Positions 51,578-61,021 are shown, counted from the first letter of the stretch. The stretch: DNA of 64,000 nt from CAG-791 sp000431495 (GCA_052117605.1 JBQKIT010000003.1); one strand, 5' to 3'. Numbers and translations: made by a program. Notes: generated by a model not told the origin, from the letters alone.

Positions 51578-52510
51578 ATGACACTAAATCAGCTGCGCTA
51601 TGCGGTGACCGCTGCGGAATCCGGATCCATCACGGAGGCGGCCGGAAAGCTGTTTCTCTCACAGCCAAGTCTTACATCTGCCTTGCACGAGCTGGAGAAG
51701 GAGCTTGGGATCACCATTTTCCTGCGTTCCGGAAGAGGAATTACAACGACCACGGAGGGGGATGAATTCCTGGGCTACGCAAGACAGCTCCTGGAGCAGG
51801 AGAACATGATCCGCGAGAAATATATGGGCGGATCGCACGGGAAATATTCGTTCTGCGTATCCACGCAGCATTATTCCTTCGCCGTGGAGGCCTTTGTGGA
51901 GCTTCTGAAGGGCTACAGCGAAGCGGAATATGAGTTTCATATCCGTGAGACGCAGACCTACAGCATCATCGAGGATGTGGCAAGGCTTCGGAGCGAGGTG
52001 GGAGTTTTGTATCTGAATCCGTTTAATGAGGCAGTCCTTTCGCGCACCATTGCGGAGCACGACCTTACGTTTGAGCCCTTGTTTACTGCAAGACCGCATG
52101 TTTTTCTGAGCCGCGAGAACCCTCTTGCGAAGAAGGCGTCTCTTACGCTGGAGGATCTGGAGCCTTATCCGAGGTTGTCTTATGAGCAGGGAGAGCACAA
52201 TTCGTTTTATTACTTCGAAGAAATTCAGAGTACGCTCCCCCGCAAAAAGGACATTGTGGTGACAGACCGCGCAACGCTGTTCAATCTCGTCATCGGTCTG
52301 AACGGGTATACCATCTGCAGCGGCGTTATCAATTCGAAGCTGAACGGAGAGAGCATCATTGCCCTTCCTCTGGAGGTGGAGGATTATATGAGGATCGGAT
52401 ATCTCACACACCGGCACATCCATCTGGGGAAGCTGGCGGGGCAATACATCGAGGCTCTGAAGAAATATGCACAGAGTACGCAGCAATCCGGGGAGATATC
52501 CGGCTGCTGA
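51578..52510 (+). CDS. LysR family transcriptional regulator (CysB/MetR-like)
   Basis: 310 residues. Helix-turn-helix at 3-60 (LNQLRYAVTAAESGSITEAAGKLFLSQPSLTSALHELEKELG), effector domain about 90-300. AGGAGG lies upstream. The divergent MetE-like gene and the T-N11-A palindrome argue that it controls sulfur or methyl-group metabolism. A hypB gene follows 39 bp later on the same strand. Confidence 0.92.
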   Translation: MTLNQLRYAVTAAESGSITEAAGKLFLSQPSLTSALHELEKELGITIFLRSGRGITTTTEGDEFLGYARQLLEQENMIREKYMGGSHGKYSFCVSTQHYSFAVEAFVELLKGYSEAEYEFHIRETQTYSIIEDVARLRSEVGVLYLNPFNEAVLSRTIAEHDLTFEPLFTARPHVFLSRENPLAKKASLTLEDLEPYPRLSYEQGEHNSFYYFEEIQSTLPRKKDIVVTDRATLFNLVIGLNGYTICSGVINSKLNGESIIALPLEVEDYMRIGYLTHRHIHLGKLAGQYIEALKKYAQSTQQSGEISGC

Positions 52511-52549
52511 GTGTGGTATGATCCAGAAAGAAACAGGAGGGAAGGGATC

Positions 52550-53251
52550 ATGGATATGAAGATCATAGATTTGAAAAAAACGATTCTGGAGGACAACGAT
52601 AAGGATGCGGAGCTTCTTCGAAAGGAGACCAGGGCGGAACGGGTTTGCTATCTGAATGTGATGTCATCTCCGGGCTCCGGGAAAACATCGACGATTCTCG
52701 CACTTCTTCATGCGATCGGGAACCGCATTTCCTGCGGCGTCATGGAGGCGGACATTGATTCGGATGTGGATGCGAAGACCATTTATGAGGCGGGATATCC
52801 TTCCGTGCAGCTGCATACCGGAGGAATGTGCCATCTGGATGCCCAGATGTCGCGTCAGGGAATGAAGGCGCTTTATGAGGCGGCAGAGTCCATGGGGAGA
52901 AAAAAGCCGGAGCTGGTCATTCTGGAGAACGTAGGAAATCTTGTCTGCCCGGCAGAATTTGACACCGGTTCCGACCTGAATCTTGTCATTTTGTCGGTTC
53001 CGGAGGGAGATGATAAGCCGCTGAAGTATCCTCTGATGTTCGAGAAGGCAGATCTTGTCGTCATCAATAAGATGGATTCGCTTCCGGCCTTTGATTTTGA
53101 TCTGAAAAAATGCGAGACGAATATCCGGCTTCGGAATGAGAAGGCATGTATTTTCCCGATCAGCGCCAGAACCGGAGAGGGAATCTCCGAGCTAGCGGAG
53201 AAGATCACAGAGCATGTAAGAGAACGGCTTGCGGAGGGGGAAGAGAAATGA
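52550..53251 (+). CDS. hypB: HypB-like GTPase (first copy)
   Basis: 233 residues. GTP-dependent nickel insertion factor of the HypB/UreG type: N-terminal P-loop SSPGSGKTS, EADIDSD switch, HTGGMCHLD and ENVGNLVCPAEFD (metal-binding His/Cys), NKMD base specificity. It lacks the long His-rich or CxxCGC N-terminus of some HypB proteins. ATG 52550 with GGAGGG upstream. The next gene, a close homologue, overlaps it by four bases. No hypA, hypCDEF or hydrogenase genes lie in the window. Confidence 0.9.
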   Translation: MDMKIIDLKKTILEDNDKDAELLRKETRAERVCYLNVMSSPGSGKTSTILALLHAIGNRISCGVMEADIDSDVDAKTIYEAGYPSVQLHTGGMCHLDAQMSRQGMKALYEAAESMGRKKPELVILENVGNLVCPAEFDTGSDLNLVILSVPEGDDKPLKYPLMFEKADLVVINKMDSLPAFDFDLKKCETNIRLRNEKACIFPISARTGEGISELAEKITEHVRERLAEGEEK

Positions 53252-53919
53252 GCATTCAGGTGATTGAAGTGAATGAGAGCGTCTTTGCCGGGAATGACAG
53301 ACTGGCAGAGGAGACGAGGCAGAAGCTGAAGAAGGAGGGGACGTTTCTTCTGAATGTGATGGCATCCCCGGGAGCCGGAAAGACCTCGGTTCTTCTGCGG
53401 ACGATCGGACTTTTAAAGGACCGGTACCGGATGGGGGTGATGGAGGCGGATATTGACGCCACGGTAGATGCCGAGAAGATGCAGGCTAACGGCGTGCGCT
53501 CCATACAGGTTCATACCGGCGGAGAATGTGCCATGAATGCAGATATGACAAGGCAGGCACTGGAGGAGTTTCATACGGAGGATCTGGACCTTCTTTTCCT
53601 GGAGAATGTGGGAAATCTTGTGTGCCCTGCGGAGGAGGATGTCGGCGCCTGCAGGAGCATTGAGATTCTGTCGGTTCCGGAGGGAGACGACAAGCCGCTC
53701 AAATATCCCCTGATGTTTCAGGTGACGCAGGCGGTTCTTGTCAATAAGATCGATACAAAGGAGTATTTCCCTTTTGACGACGAAGCGGTCACGCGGAGAA
53801 TCCATGCACTGAATCCGGAGGCGAAGGTCTTTTTTGTCAGTGCAAAGACCGGCGAAGGATTTGACGAATGGGTTCGGTGGCTTGCCGGTGAGGTGGATGC
53901 CTGGAAGGCGGAGAACTGA
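53248..53919 (+). CDS. hypB: HypB-like GTPase (second copy)
   Basis: 223 residues, same domain plan as the preceding gene: ASPGAGKTS, EADIDAT, HTGGECAMN, ENVGNLVCPAEED, NKID. ATG overlaps the stop of the first copy (ATGA), so the two are translated together. The switch region differs between copies (MCHLDAQ against ECAMNAD), which suggests the pair has diverged, perhaps as a heterodimer or for two client enzymes. The Cys next to the His in copy 1 is also present here. Confidence 0.9.
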   Translation: MSIQVIEVNESVFAGNDRLAEETRQKLKKEGTFLLNVMASPGAGKTSVLLRTIGLLKDRYRMGVMEADIDATVDAEKMQANGVRSIQVHTGGECAMNADMTRQALEEFHTEDLDLLFLENVGNLVCPAEEDVGACRSIEILSVPEGDDKPLKYPLMFQVTQAVLVNKIDTKEYFPFDDEAVTRRIHALNPEAKVFFVSAKTGEGFDEWVRWLAGEVDAWKAEN

Positions 53920-53973
53920 GCTTCCGGACGTTGACTTTCGGGCCGGGTCCGCAGGAGAAGGAGACGGGAGAGT

Positions 53974-54435
53974 ATGGAGATTACGACGTTATGCTACATC
54001 GAGAAGGATGAGAAATACCTGATGCTTCACCGGGTGAAAAAGCAGCATGACATCAACCGGGGCAAATGGATCGGTGTCGGTGGTCATGCGGAAAACGGGG
54101 AGTCGCCGGAGGAGTGTCTGGTCCGTGAAGTAAGGGAAGAGACCGGACTTTCTCTGACCTCCTATCGGTTCTGCGGTCTGGTGACGTTCCTCAACAGCAA
54201 ATGCGATCCGGAGCTGATGTGTGTGTTCACAGCCGATGATTTTACCGGGGAGCTGACAGAGTGCAGGGAAGGCGATCTTTGCTGGGTGGATAAGAAACAG
54301 GTATTATCCCTTCCAACGTGGGAGGGAGACCGGGTGTTCCTGGAGCTTCTTCTTTCCGGGGAAAAGCGGTTTTTTTCGATCCGGCTTTTGTATGAGGGAG
54401 ACCGGTTGGTCGACCAGACAGTTCATTTGTATTAA
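53974..54435 (+). CDS. Nudix hydrolase (MutT-like)
   Basis: 153 residues. The Nudix box spans 37-59 (GHAENGESPEECLVREVREETGL), with all metal and catalytic Glu residues. Such proteins of the 8-oxo-dGTP diphosphatase type cleave damaged or surplus nucleoside diphosphates. Start ATG 53974 with GGAGAC upstream. Its last bases overlap no gene; pepF follows 25 bp later. Confidence 0.9.
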   Translation: MEITTLCYIEKDEKYLMLHRVKKQHDINRGKWIGVGGHAENGESPEECLVREVREETGLSLTSYRFCGLVTFLNSKCDPELMCVFTADDFTGELTECREGDLCWVDKKQVLSLPTWEGDRVFLELLLSGEKRFFSIRLLYEGDRLVDQTVHLY

Positions 54436-54460
54436 TGCGCACAGGAGGAGATACACGGCA

Positions 54461-56290
54461 ATGGAACAGGAACGGTCACAGATGAATCCCAAAGACCAGT
54501 GGGATCTGAGTACGCTGTATGAAAATGATGAAGCCTTTGAGCAGGACCTTGCGAGGATGGACGCGGATACCGATGCGGTTGTCGCCTTTGAGGGGAAGCT
54601 TCGTGATGCGGAGACGATCGCAAAGTTTTATCAGGCAATGACGGCTCTGCAGCGAAGAATGAACAATCTTCTGACGTATGCCATGCTGCGTCAGTCGGAG
54701 GATACAAGAGCTCCGAAGGCACAGGAGCTGATGGCGAAGGGAATGAACAAGGCAGTTCTTGCGGAGAGTCGCTGCTCGTTTGCGGAGCCGGAAATTCTGG
54801 CGCTTTCGGAGGAGAAGCTGAAGGAAATTGCGGAGGCAAAGGAGCTTGTGCCTTATCGCTTTCTGTTTCAGGAGCTTCTCGATGAGAAGCCGCATGTGCT
54901 CTCTGCAGAGGCGGAGCAGCTGCTGGCTGGCTTTTCCGAGGTTCTGGAAGCTCCGAAAACCATCGCGGACAGTCTGATGGATGCGGATCTTTCGTTTGAT
55001 TCCGTGAAGGATCGGGAGGGAAATGAGAGGGAGCTGTCGCAGGCAAACTTCATTCTGCTGGAGCAGTCCGAAGACAGGACATTGCGGGAGAATGCATTCC
55101 GCAGCTTCTATAAGGGGTATGCCTCTCATGGAAATACTCTGGCTGCCACTTATTCCGGAATTGTGAAAAGCTTTGCAGCGCAGGCAAGAGCCAGGCATTA
55201 CGAGAGCTCGCGCGCGATGGCTCTTGCAGGAGAGCACATTCCGGCTTCTGTCTATGACGGACTTGTGGAGAGCGTGCGGCGTCATATGCCGTCGATGCAC
55301 CGCTACGTACAGCTTCGCAAAAAGCTTCTCGGTCTGGATGAGCTGCACTACTATGATGTCTATGTGCCGCTGACACAGGGACTTTCCGCACAGGATTCCT
55401 GGAGCTATGAGGAAGCAAAGAGCCTTGTTCTGGAGGGACTTTCGCCTCTGGGAAGGGAATACACCGATCAGGTTCGGAAAGCGTTTGATGACCGCTGGAT
55501 CGATGTGTACCCGAACGCAGGAAAGCGAGGAGGTGCTTTTTCCTCCGGAACCTATGATTCCAATCCGTTTATTCTGATGAGCTATACCGGGGATTATGAA
55601 AGTGTATCCACCATTGCGCATGAAATGGGACATTCCATGCATACCTGGTATTCGAAGAATCACCAGCCCAGCTATTATGCAGACTATACGCTGTTTGTGG
55701 CAGAGGTGGCATCCACGGTGAATGAAAATCTGCTGGTGGAGGATCTGCTGAAAAAGACGAGTGATCCCACGCAGCGGCTGTTTCTGTTAAATCAGTATCT
55801 GGAGGGCTTTAAGGCAACGGTATATCGACAGACAATGTTTGCCGAGTTCGAAAGAGATGCACATGCGATGGCAGAGCGGGGCGAAGCGTTGACGCCGCAG
55901 GCTCTGAATGACCTGTACCGGAAGCTGATCGAGGACTATTTCGGACCGGAGCTTGTTCTGGATGAGGAGGTTGCCTGCGAGTGGTCGCGGATTCCGCATT
56001 TCTACCGTCCCTTCTATGTGTATAAATATGCGACGAGCTATGCGGCGGCGGTGGCTCTTTCCGAGAAGATACTGAAGGAAGGAGACCAGGCGGTGAAGCC
56101 GTACCTGGAATTCCTGTCCATGGGAGGAAGCACCTATCCTCTGGAGGAGCTTGCGCATGCAGGTGTGGATATGACGACCACGGAGCCGATTGACGCTGCC
56201 CTGGAGAAATTTGACCGCATTCTGGACGAAGCGGAACAGTGTGCAGAGGAGCTTAAGGCAGCTGCAGCAGAAACTCCGCGGCAACCATAG
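54461..56290 (+). CDS. pepF: Oligoendopeptidase F
   Basis: Zinc metallopeptidase of family M3, cytoplasmic, cutting short peptides; 609 residues. Zinc motif HEMGH at 387-391, with the downstream Glu in VAEVASTVNE. ATG 54461 with AGGAGG about 15 bases upstream is chosen; the longer reading from 54392 lies inside the Nudix gene. A glycine riboswitch and an amino-acid symporter come next. Confidence 0.95.
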   Translation: MEQERSQMNPKDQWDLSTLYENDEAFEQDLARMDADTDAVVAFEGKLRDAETIAKFYQAMTALQRRMNNLLTYAMLRQSEDTRAPKAQELMAKGMNKAVLAESRCSFAEPEILALSEEKLKEIAEAKELVPYRFLFQELLDEKPHVLSAEAEQLLAGFSEVLEAPKTIADSLMDADLSFDSVKDREGNERELSQANFILLEQSEDRTLRENAFRSFYKGYASHGNTLAATYSGIVKSFAAQARARHYESSRAMALAGEHIPASVYDGLVESVRRHMPSMHRYVQLRKKLLGLDELHYYDVYVPLTQGLSAQDSWSYEEAKSLVLEGLSPLGREYTDQVRKAFDDRWIDVYPNAGKRGGAFSSGTYDSNPFILMSYTGDYESVSTIAHEMGHSMHTWYSKNHQPSYYADYTLFVAEVASTVNENLLVEDLLKKTSDPTQRLFLLNQYLEGFKATVYRQTMFAEFERDAHAMAERGEALTPQALNDLYRKLIEDYFGPELVLDEEVACEWSRIPHFYRPFYVYKYATSYAAAVALSEKILKEGDQAVKPYLEFLSMGGSTYPLEELAHAGVDMTTTEPIDAALEKFDRILDEAEQCAEELKAAAAETPRQP

Positions 56291-56370
56291 CATGAAGAAA
56301 ATCGGTTTCCCATGCATTGACAAGCGAAATCGATTCATGCACAATATAGCGGAAAAGAATACAGACGTAG

Positions 56371-56561
56371 AAGCTGTCAGAAAAAGACGGGTAACCGCTA
56401 CCGAAGGAGTAAAACTCTCAGGTTTCGCAATCGCGAAGAAGACTGACAGCGGAGTGGCTCTGGAGAAGCTCCGGATTTACGGAGTGCCGAAGGTGCAAGC
56501 ACGGAGAAGATCATTTTAAAAGGAAATCGTCTCCGCAATCTCTCAGGCAAAAGGACAGAGT
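56371..56561 (+). ncRNA. Glycine riboswitch, two aptamers in tandem
   Basis: Aptamer 1 spans about 56372-56450: outer stem GCTGTCAG with CTGACAGC, and the core CCGAAGGAGTAAAACTCTCAGG. Aptamer 2 spans about 56456-56561: outer stem CTCTG with CAGAG, and core TGCCGAAGGTGCAAGCA followed by CTCTCAGGCAAAAGGACAGAG. These match the conserved GCCGAAGG..CAA and CTCTCAGG..AAAGGAC elements of the gcvT family. A stem with arms near 56590-56616 may be the expression platform. It lies in the 384-bp gap before the AGCS symporter gene. Confidence 0.93.
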
Positions 56562-56674
56562 GATATATCAGATTATGATGCAGATCCCGGCAAGAAGGCC
56601 GGAGCCTTTGCGCCTTATTCTCATAATATTTTGACGTTTTCTGAGAAGAACGTCAGGTTCAGGAGGAAGGGTAC

Positions 56675-58036
56675 ATGGAGGCATTTAACAGCATCGTCAC
56701 ACTGCTGGACGACAAGGTATGGTTTATTCTGATGTTTCTGCTTGTCGGCACCGGCGTCTATTTCAGCATTCGCACAGGATTTGTGCAGGTGCGTCACTTT
56801 CCGCAGGCCTGGAAGCGGGTGTTCGGCGGATTTTCCTTAAAGGGAGATAAGGCAGGAAAGGAAGGCATGTCCTCCTTTCAGGCGCTGGCAACGGCCATTG
56901 CGGCACAGGTCGGAACCGGCAATATTGCAGGCTGCGCGACCGCTCTTGTCGGCGGCGGTCCCGGAGCTATTTTCTGGATGTGGCTTGCAGCATTCTTCGG
57001 CATGGCAACGATTTACGGAGAAGCGTGTCTTTCTCAGATGACCAGAACCAGAGATGAGAACGGTCATGTGATCGGAGGACCGGTCTATTACATTACGAAG
57101 GCCTTCAAGGGCGGCTTTGGGAAGTTTCTTGCAGGCTTCTTCGCAGTGGCAATTATCCTTGCACTTGGCATTATGGGCATCATGGTTCAGTCGAACTCGA
57201 TCAGCGATGCGTTCTACACAGCCTTTGGCCTGAACAAGATGCTGGTCGGCGTTCTTGTGACGGTCATTGCAGCATTTATTTTTGTCGGCGGAATCGGAAG
57301 AATCGCTTCCTTTACCGAGAAGGTGGTTCCGGTGATGGCTGCACTGTATCTGGTCGGCGGGCTGGTTCTTCTTATTCTGAATTTCCGCGGAATTCCCGGG
57401 GCGCTTGCATCCATCTTTGTCGGTGCGTTCTGTTCGAGAGCTGTCGGCGGAGCGGTTGCAGGCATTGCGGTTCGTCAGGCGATGCGCCTTGGCGTGGCAA
57501 GAGGCCTGTTCTCCAATGAGGCCGGCATGGGCTCCACGCCGCACGCGCATGCACTTGCAAAGGTTGACAAGCCGCAGGATCAGGGCGAGGTTGCCATGAT
57601 CGGAGTCTTTATTGACACTTTTGTGGTACTGACCATGACCGCACTGGTAATTCTTTCTTCCGGTGTGCTGGATTCCATGATCGAGCAGGGAATCGGCGGA
57701 ACACCGGTGGCGCAGGCTGCATTTGCAACGGGCTTTGGAAAATTCGGCCCGATGTTCGTTGCAATCTGCCTTCTGTTCTTTGCGTTTTCCACGATTATCG
57801 GCTGGTATTTCTTCGCACAGCAGAATGTGAAGTATCTGTTCGGACAGAAGGGGGTGAAGCCGTTTGCCTTGATCGCAGTAATCTTTATTTTTGTCGGCTC
57901 ACTTCTTAAGGTAGAGCTTGTCTGGAACCTTTCGGACCTCTTTAACGGTGTCATGGTGCTTCCGAACCTTGCGGCACTTCTTGTACTGTCCGGTGCAGTG
58001 GCAAAGCTCAGCAAGGGCGAAAAGAAAGATTTGTAA
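56675..58036 (+). CDS. Sodium:alanine/glycine symporter (AGCS family)
   Basis: Na-coupled importer of alanine or glycine; 453 residues, 10-11 helices. Family motifs: GTGNIAGCATALVGGGPGAIFWMW near 85-110, GRIASFTEKVVPVM, NEAGMGSTPHAHA. The glycine riboswitch in its leader makes glycine the probable substrate. AGGAGG precedes ATG. A terminator follows. Confidence 0.95.
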   Translation: MEAFNSIVTLLDDKVWFILMFLLVGTGVYFSIRTGFVQVRHFPQAWKRVFGGFSLKGDKAGKEGMSSFQALATAIAAQVGTGNIAGCATALVGGGPGAIFWMWLAAFFGMATIYGEACLSQMTRTRDENGHVIGGPVYYITKAFKGGFGKFLAGFFAVAIILALGIMGIMVQSNSISDAFYTAFGLNKMLVGVLVTVIAAFIFVGGIGRIASFTEKVVPVMAALYLVGGLVLLILNFRGIPGALASIFVGAFCSRAVGGAVAGIAVRQAMRLGVARGLFSNEAGMGSTPHAHALAKVDKPQDQGEVAMIGVFIDTFVVLTMTALVILSSGVLDSMIEQGIGGTPVAQAAFATGFGKFGPMFVAICLLFFAFSTIIGWYFFAQQNVKYLFGQKGVKPFALIAVIFIFVGSLLKVELVWNLSDLFNGVMVLPNLAALLVLSGAVAKLSKGEKKDL

Positions 58037-58100
58037 AAACACTGCGGGCAGGATAGGGTCCGGCCTTTGACGATAAGGAAAATCTGATATTGGACAGGGT

Positions 58101-58135
58101 ATCCCCGATGGCAATCTGGCTGTCGGGGATTTTTA
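58101..58135 (+). terminator. Terminator after the AGCS gene
   Basis: ATCCCCGA (58101-58108) pairs with TCGGGGAT (58123-58130), then TTTTAT. Confidence 0.85.
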
Positions 58136-58239
58136 TCGTCCGGAGACACAGTGCAAGGAAAATTGCAAGTATTCGTATTGATGGAAATGCAGAATGAAAT
58201 ATGTACAGTATCGACAAAAAACGGGATTTGTGTTGTGCG

Positions 58240-58282
58240 TGCACGCGTGCATATTGACGGTGCACAAAGAATGAAATATAAC
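58240..58282 (+). promoter_or_regulatory. Promoter with 12-bp palindrome before the LacI-type gene
   Basis: TTGACG (58254-58259), 17 bp, TATAAC (58277-58282). The perfect palindrome TGCACGCGTGCA (58240-58251) lies just before the -35 box, and a related GTGCAC half-site lies at 58260. Likely operator for the regulator itself. Confidence 0.65.
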
Positions 58283-58329
58283 AATACTATCAGATGACAC
58301 ACGAGCACGCACTATGGCGGATGTTAATG

Positions 58330-59421
58330 ATGACGGATAACACTTTGAATTCCAATGATAAAATGGTTGTTACGATTCAGGACATCGCAGAGGAAGTGGG
58401 TGTTTCCAGAGGAACGGTGGACCGGGTGCTGAATCACCGCGGGCGGGTTTCGAAGGAAACAGAGCAGCGTGTTCTTGAAGTTGCCAGGCGGCTTGGATAT
58501 CAGAAGAGTATGGCGGGTACGGCCCTTGCGGCAAGAAGGAAGAAGCTTCAGCTGGGATTCATCTATATCGACAGTCCGGCAGCTGCTTTCCACAGACAGA
58601 TCTATGAAGCAGCCGTCAGGAAAGGAAGAGAGCTGGCTCAGTACGGGGTGACGGTACATTCCTTTGGAATCCGGTATTTTACGGAAACAGAGCTGAGGCG
58701 GGCAAGACAGTTTATCGTGGATCATCCGGACATCAGCGGATATGCCATTTACGGGAGCTTTGACGGATTTCTTCGACGAACCTGGGAAGAAAACGGTATG
58801 CCGGAGGTTCCGATTGTCACCTACAACATTGATACCGAAAAAACGGACGAGCGTCTTTGCTTTGTCGGCTGTGATTATCAGGAGTCCGGAAGGATTGCCT
58901 GCGGACTTACTGCAATCATCAACAGCTGCGCAAGGGTCCTGATTGTTTCGGAGGATGCAGGGAATATTCCGAGCGGACAGCAGCGGCTGGAAGGCTTTGA
59001 AAGAGAGAAGAAACGTTATCCGCAGATGCAGATTGCCGGAGTTATTTATCTGCAGAATCCTGTTTTTATGGATCGGGAGCAGCTTCGAAGGACGGTAAGA
59101 CATAAGCTTTTGCAGGATCCGGATATTGATGCGGTATATCTGATGAATCCCTCAGATTACAGTCTCTGCGATGTGATTCACGAGGCAGCCGGAAACCGGA
59201 AGATGACGGTGATCACCAATGATCTGGTGACGGAGGAGCAGATACAGATGCTCCGGGACGGAAGAATCACGGCGACCATTACGCAGGAGCCGGAGAAGCA
59301 GGGGAAGAAGCCTCTGGAGATTTTGTTTCGCTATCTTACAATGGACCGGAAACCGGAGCATGATTGGATCAAGACCCGGCTTTCCATAACCATCCGGCAG
59401 AATCTGGAGAGTGAAAGCTGA
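58330..59421 (+). CDS. LacI family transcriptional regulator
   Basis: About 363 residues. The helix-turn-helix VTIQDIAEEVGVSRGTVDRVLNHRGRVSKET lies at about 14-44, followed by a sugar-sensing domain of the ribose/galactose-binding type. The start is uncertain: ATGs at 58294, 58321, 58330 and 58363. 58330 has GGCGG nine bases upstream, and 58294 would be close to the predicted transcription start (about 58289). It is the first gene of the second sugar locus, before a GPH symporter and glycan enzymes, and probably represses it. Confidence 0.85.
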   Translation: MTDNTLNSNDKMVVTIQDIAEEVGVSRGTVDRVLNHRGRVSKETEQRVLEVARRLGYQKSMAGTALAARRKKLQLGFIYIDSPAAAFHRQIYEAAVRKGRELAQYGVTVHSFGIRYFTETELRRARQFIVDHPDISGYAIYGSFDGFLRRTWEENGMPEVPIVTYNIDTEKTDERLCFVGCDYQESGRIACGLTAIINSCARVLIVSEDAGNIPSGQQRLEGFEREKKRYPQMQIAGVIYLQNPVFMDREQLRRTVRHKLLQDPDIDAVYLMNPSDYSLCDVIHEAAGNRKMTVITNDLVTEEQIQMLRDGRITATITQEPEKQGKKPLEILFRYLTMDRKPEHDWIKTRLSITIRQNLESES

Positions 59422-59465
59422 CAGAGGTACGGAAACCGGAAGAGCGTTTTCCTTAAACATTTGAA

Positions 59466-59496
59466 AAGATCCCGGCTTCAAGGGGAGCCGGGTCTT
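59466..59496 (+). terminator. Hairpin after the LacI-type gene
   Basis: Arms AAGATCCCGGCT and AGCCGGGTCTT (59466-59477, 59486-59496) with one bulge, no T-run. Weak terminator or processing stem between regulator and symporter. Confidence 0.55.
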
Positions 59497-59534
59497 AGAT
59501 AGAAGTTATTCTACATTATTAGGAGGGGATTGCT

Positions 59535-60929
59535 ATGGCAAACCAGAATGCTGCAGCTGCAGCAAGCGAGAAGAAGTACCTGAAATGGTACAACAAGGTT
59601 GGATACGGATCCGGAGATCTGGCAGCCAACTGTGTTTACGGACTGCTGACGTCCTTTGTGATGATCTATATGACCGACGCAATCGGTCTGAATGCCGGAA
59701 TCATTGGCACGCTGATCATGGTATCGAAGTTCTTTGATGGATTTACGGATATTATTTTCGGAAATCTGATGGACCGCACACATTCGAAGATGGGAAAGGC
59801 AAGACCCTGGATGCTGTGGTCCCAGATCGGTAACTCGTTCTTCCTGGTCTGCTGCTTCGCAATTCCGCTGGATTGGGGACAGAAGGCACAGTACGCATTC
59901 TTCTTCATCAGCTACACGCTTCTGAATGCGATTTTCTATACGGCAAACAATATCGCCTATGCAGCGCTGACCTCTCTGATCACCAAGAATACCAATGAGC
60001 GTGTTCAGGTTGGCTCCATCCGCTTCATGTTCTCTCTTGCAACAAACCTTACCGTAGCCTCCATCACCATGAGGCTCGTTGAGAATTTCGGCGGCGGCGC
60101 TGCCGGCTGGCGTTCTGTGGCCATTCTGTATGCAGTGATTGCTCTGATTGTCAACACAATCTCTGTTCTTTCGGTCAAGGAGCTTCCGCAGGATGAGGTG
60201 GAAGAGAACAAGGGCAAAAAGGACGACGTTTCGATTGGACAGGCACTGAAGATTCTGTTCACCAACAAGTATTTCATTCTGCTTCTCCTGATTTACATTT
60301 CCATTTATCTTCAGACCGGCATTCAGGGAATGACTGTTTACTTCATGCGAGACATTCTGGGCGATGCAAACCTGATGGGAACCTTTACAATGGCAACCCT
60401 TTTCCCGATGATCATCGGTCTGGTCTTTACGCCGATGCTGGTTTCGAAGTTTAAGGGAATGTACAAGGTCAACCTTGGCGGCTACTGCCTGGCCTTTGTC
60501 TGCAGAATCGTGTTCATCATCGGCGGTCTGACACTGAATGTTCCGCTGATGCTCGGCGCAGCATTTATCGCAGGTCTTGGAACCGCACCGGTTACCGGCG
60601 ATATCAATGCTCTGATTTCTTCTACAACAGACTATGCCTACAAGAAGACCGGCGTTCACGTTGAGGGCGCTATGTTCTCTGCTTCCTCTGTCGGAATCAA
60701 GGTCGGCGGCGGTGTCGGAACGGCTCTTGCAGGATGGATTCTGGAGGCTTCCGGTTATGTGGGAACAGCGGCAACTCAGCCGGCATCCTACTACACAGCA
60801 ATCAAGGGAATGTACCTGTTCTTCCCTCTTTGCATGGTTGTTGTTATGATCATTCTTCTGTCTCAGATGACGGTTGAGAAGGCAAATGCCAAGTGGGATG
60901 CGGAGCACCCCGGAATGGATCATGAATAA
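59535..60929 (+). CDS. GPH-family sugar:cation symporter
   Basis: 464 residues, 12 helices, of the glycoside-pentoside-hexuronide:cation symporter family (MelB, XynB, UidB type). Early NKVGYGSGDLAANCVYG, KFFDGFTDIIFGNLMDRT(H)SKMGKARPW and a late S-VGIKVGGGVGTALAGW motif. Substrate probably a beta-glycoside or uronide, in keeping with the following enzyme genes. AGGAGGGG precedes ATG. Confidence 0.92.
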   Translation: MANQNAAAAASEKKYLKWYNKVGYGSGDLAANCVYGLLTSFVMIYMTDAIGLNAGIIGTLIMVSKFFDGFTDIIFGNLMDRTHSKMGKARPWMLWSQIGNSFFLVCCFAIPLDWGQKAQYAFFFISYTLLNAIFYTANNIAYAALTSLITKNTNERVQVGSIRFMFSLATNLTVASITMRLVENFGGGAAGWRSVAILYAVIALIVNTISVLSVKELPQDEVEENKGKKDDVSIGQALKILFTNKYFILLLLIYISIYLQTGIQGMTVYFMRDILGDANLMGTFTMATLFPMIIGLVFTPMLVSKFKGMYKVNLGGYCLAFVCRIVFIIGGLTLNVPLMLGAAFIAGLGTAPVTGDINALISSTTDYAYKKTGVHVEGAMFSASSVGIKVGGGVGTALAGWILEASGYVGTAATQPASYYTAIKGMYLFFPLCMVVVMIILLSQMTVEKANAKWDAEHPGMDHE

Positions 60930-60966
60930 GACACTCGCAAGCATCTGAGGATGCCTGCTCTTGTTC

Positions 60967-60999
60967 CGGGCGAATCGCGTTGCGGTTCGCCCGCTTCTT
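60967..60999 (+). terminator. Terminator or attenuator after the symporter gene
   Basis: CGGGCGAA and TTCGCCCG arms around a TCGCGTTGCGG loop, then CTTCTTTTC. It splits the symporter from the downstream enzymes, like the element at 10733 in the first sugar locus. Confidence 0.75.
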
Positions 61000-61021
61000 T
61001 TCAAAGGAGGAAAGAAAAACG

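Noticed and set aside
52550..53919. Hydrogenase maturation cluster
   Set aside because: Only hypB copies are present; neighbours are LysR, Nudix and pepF genes.
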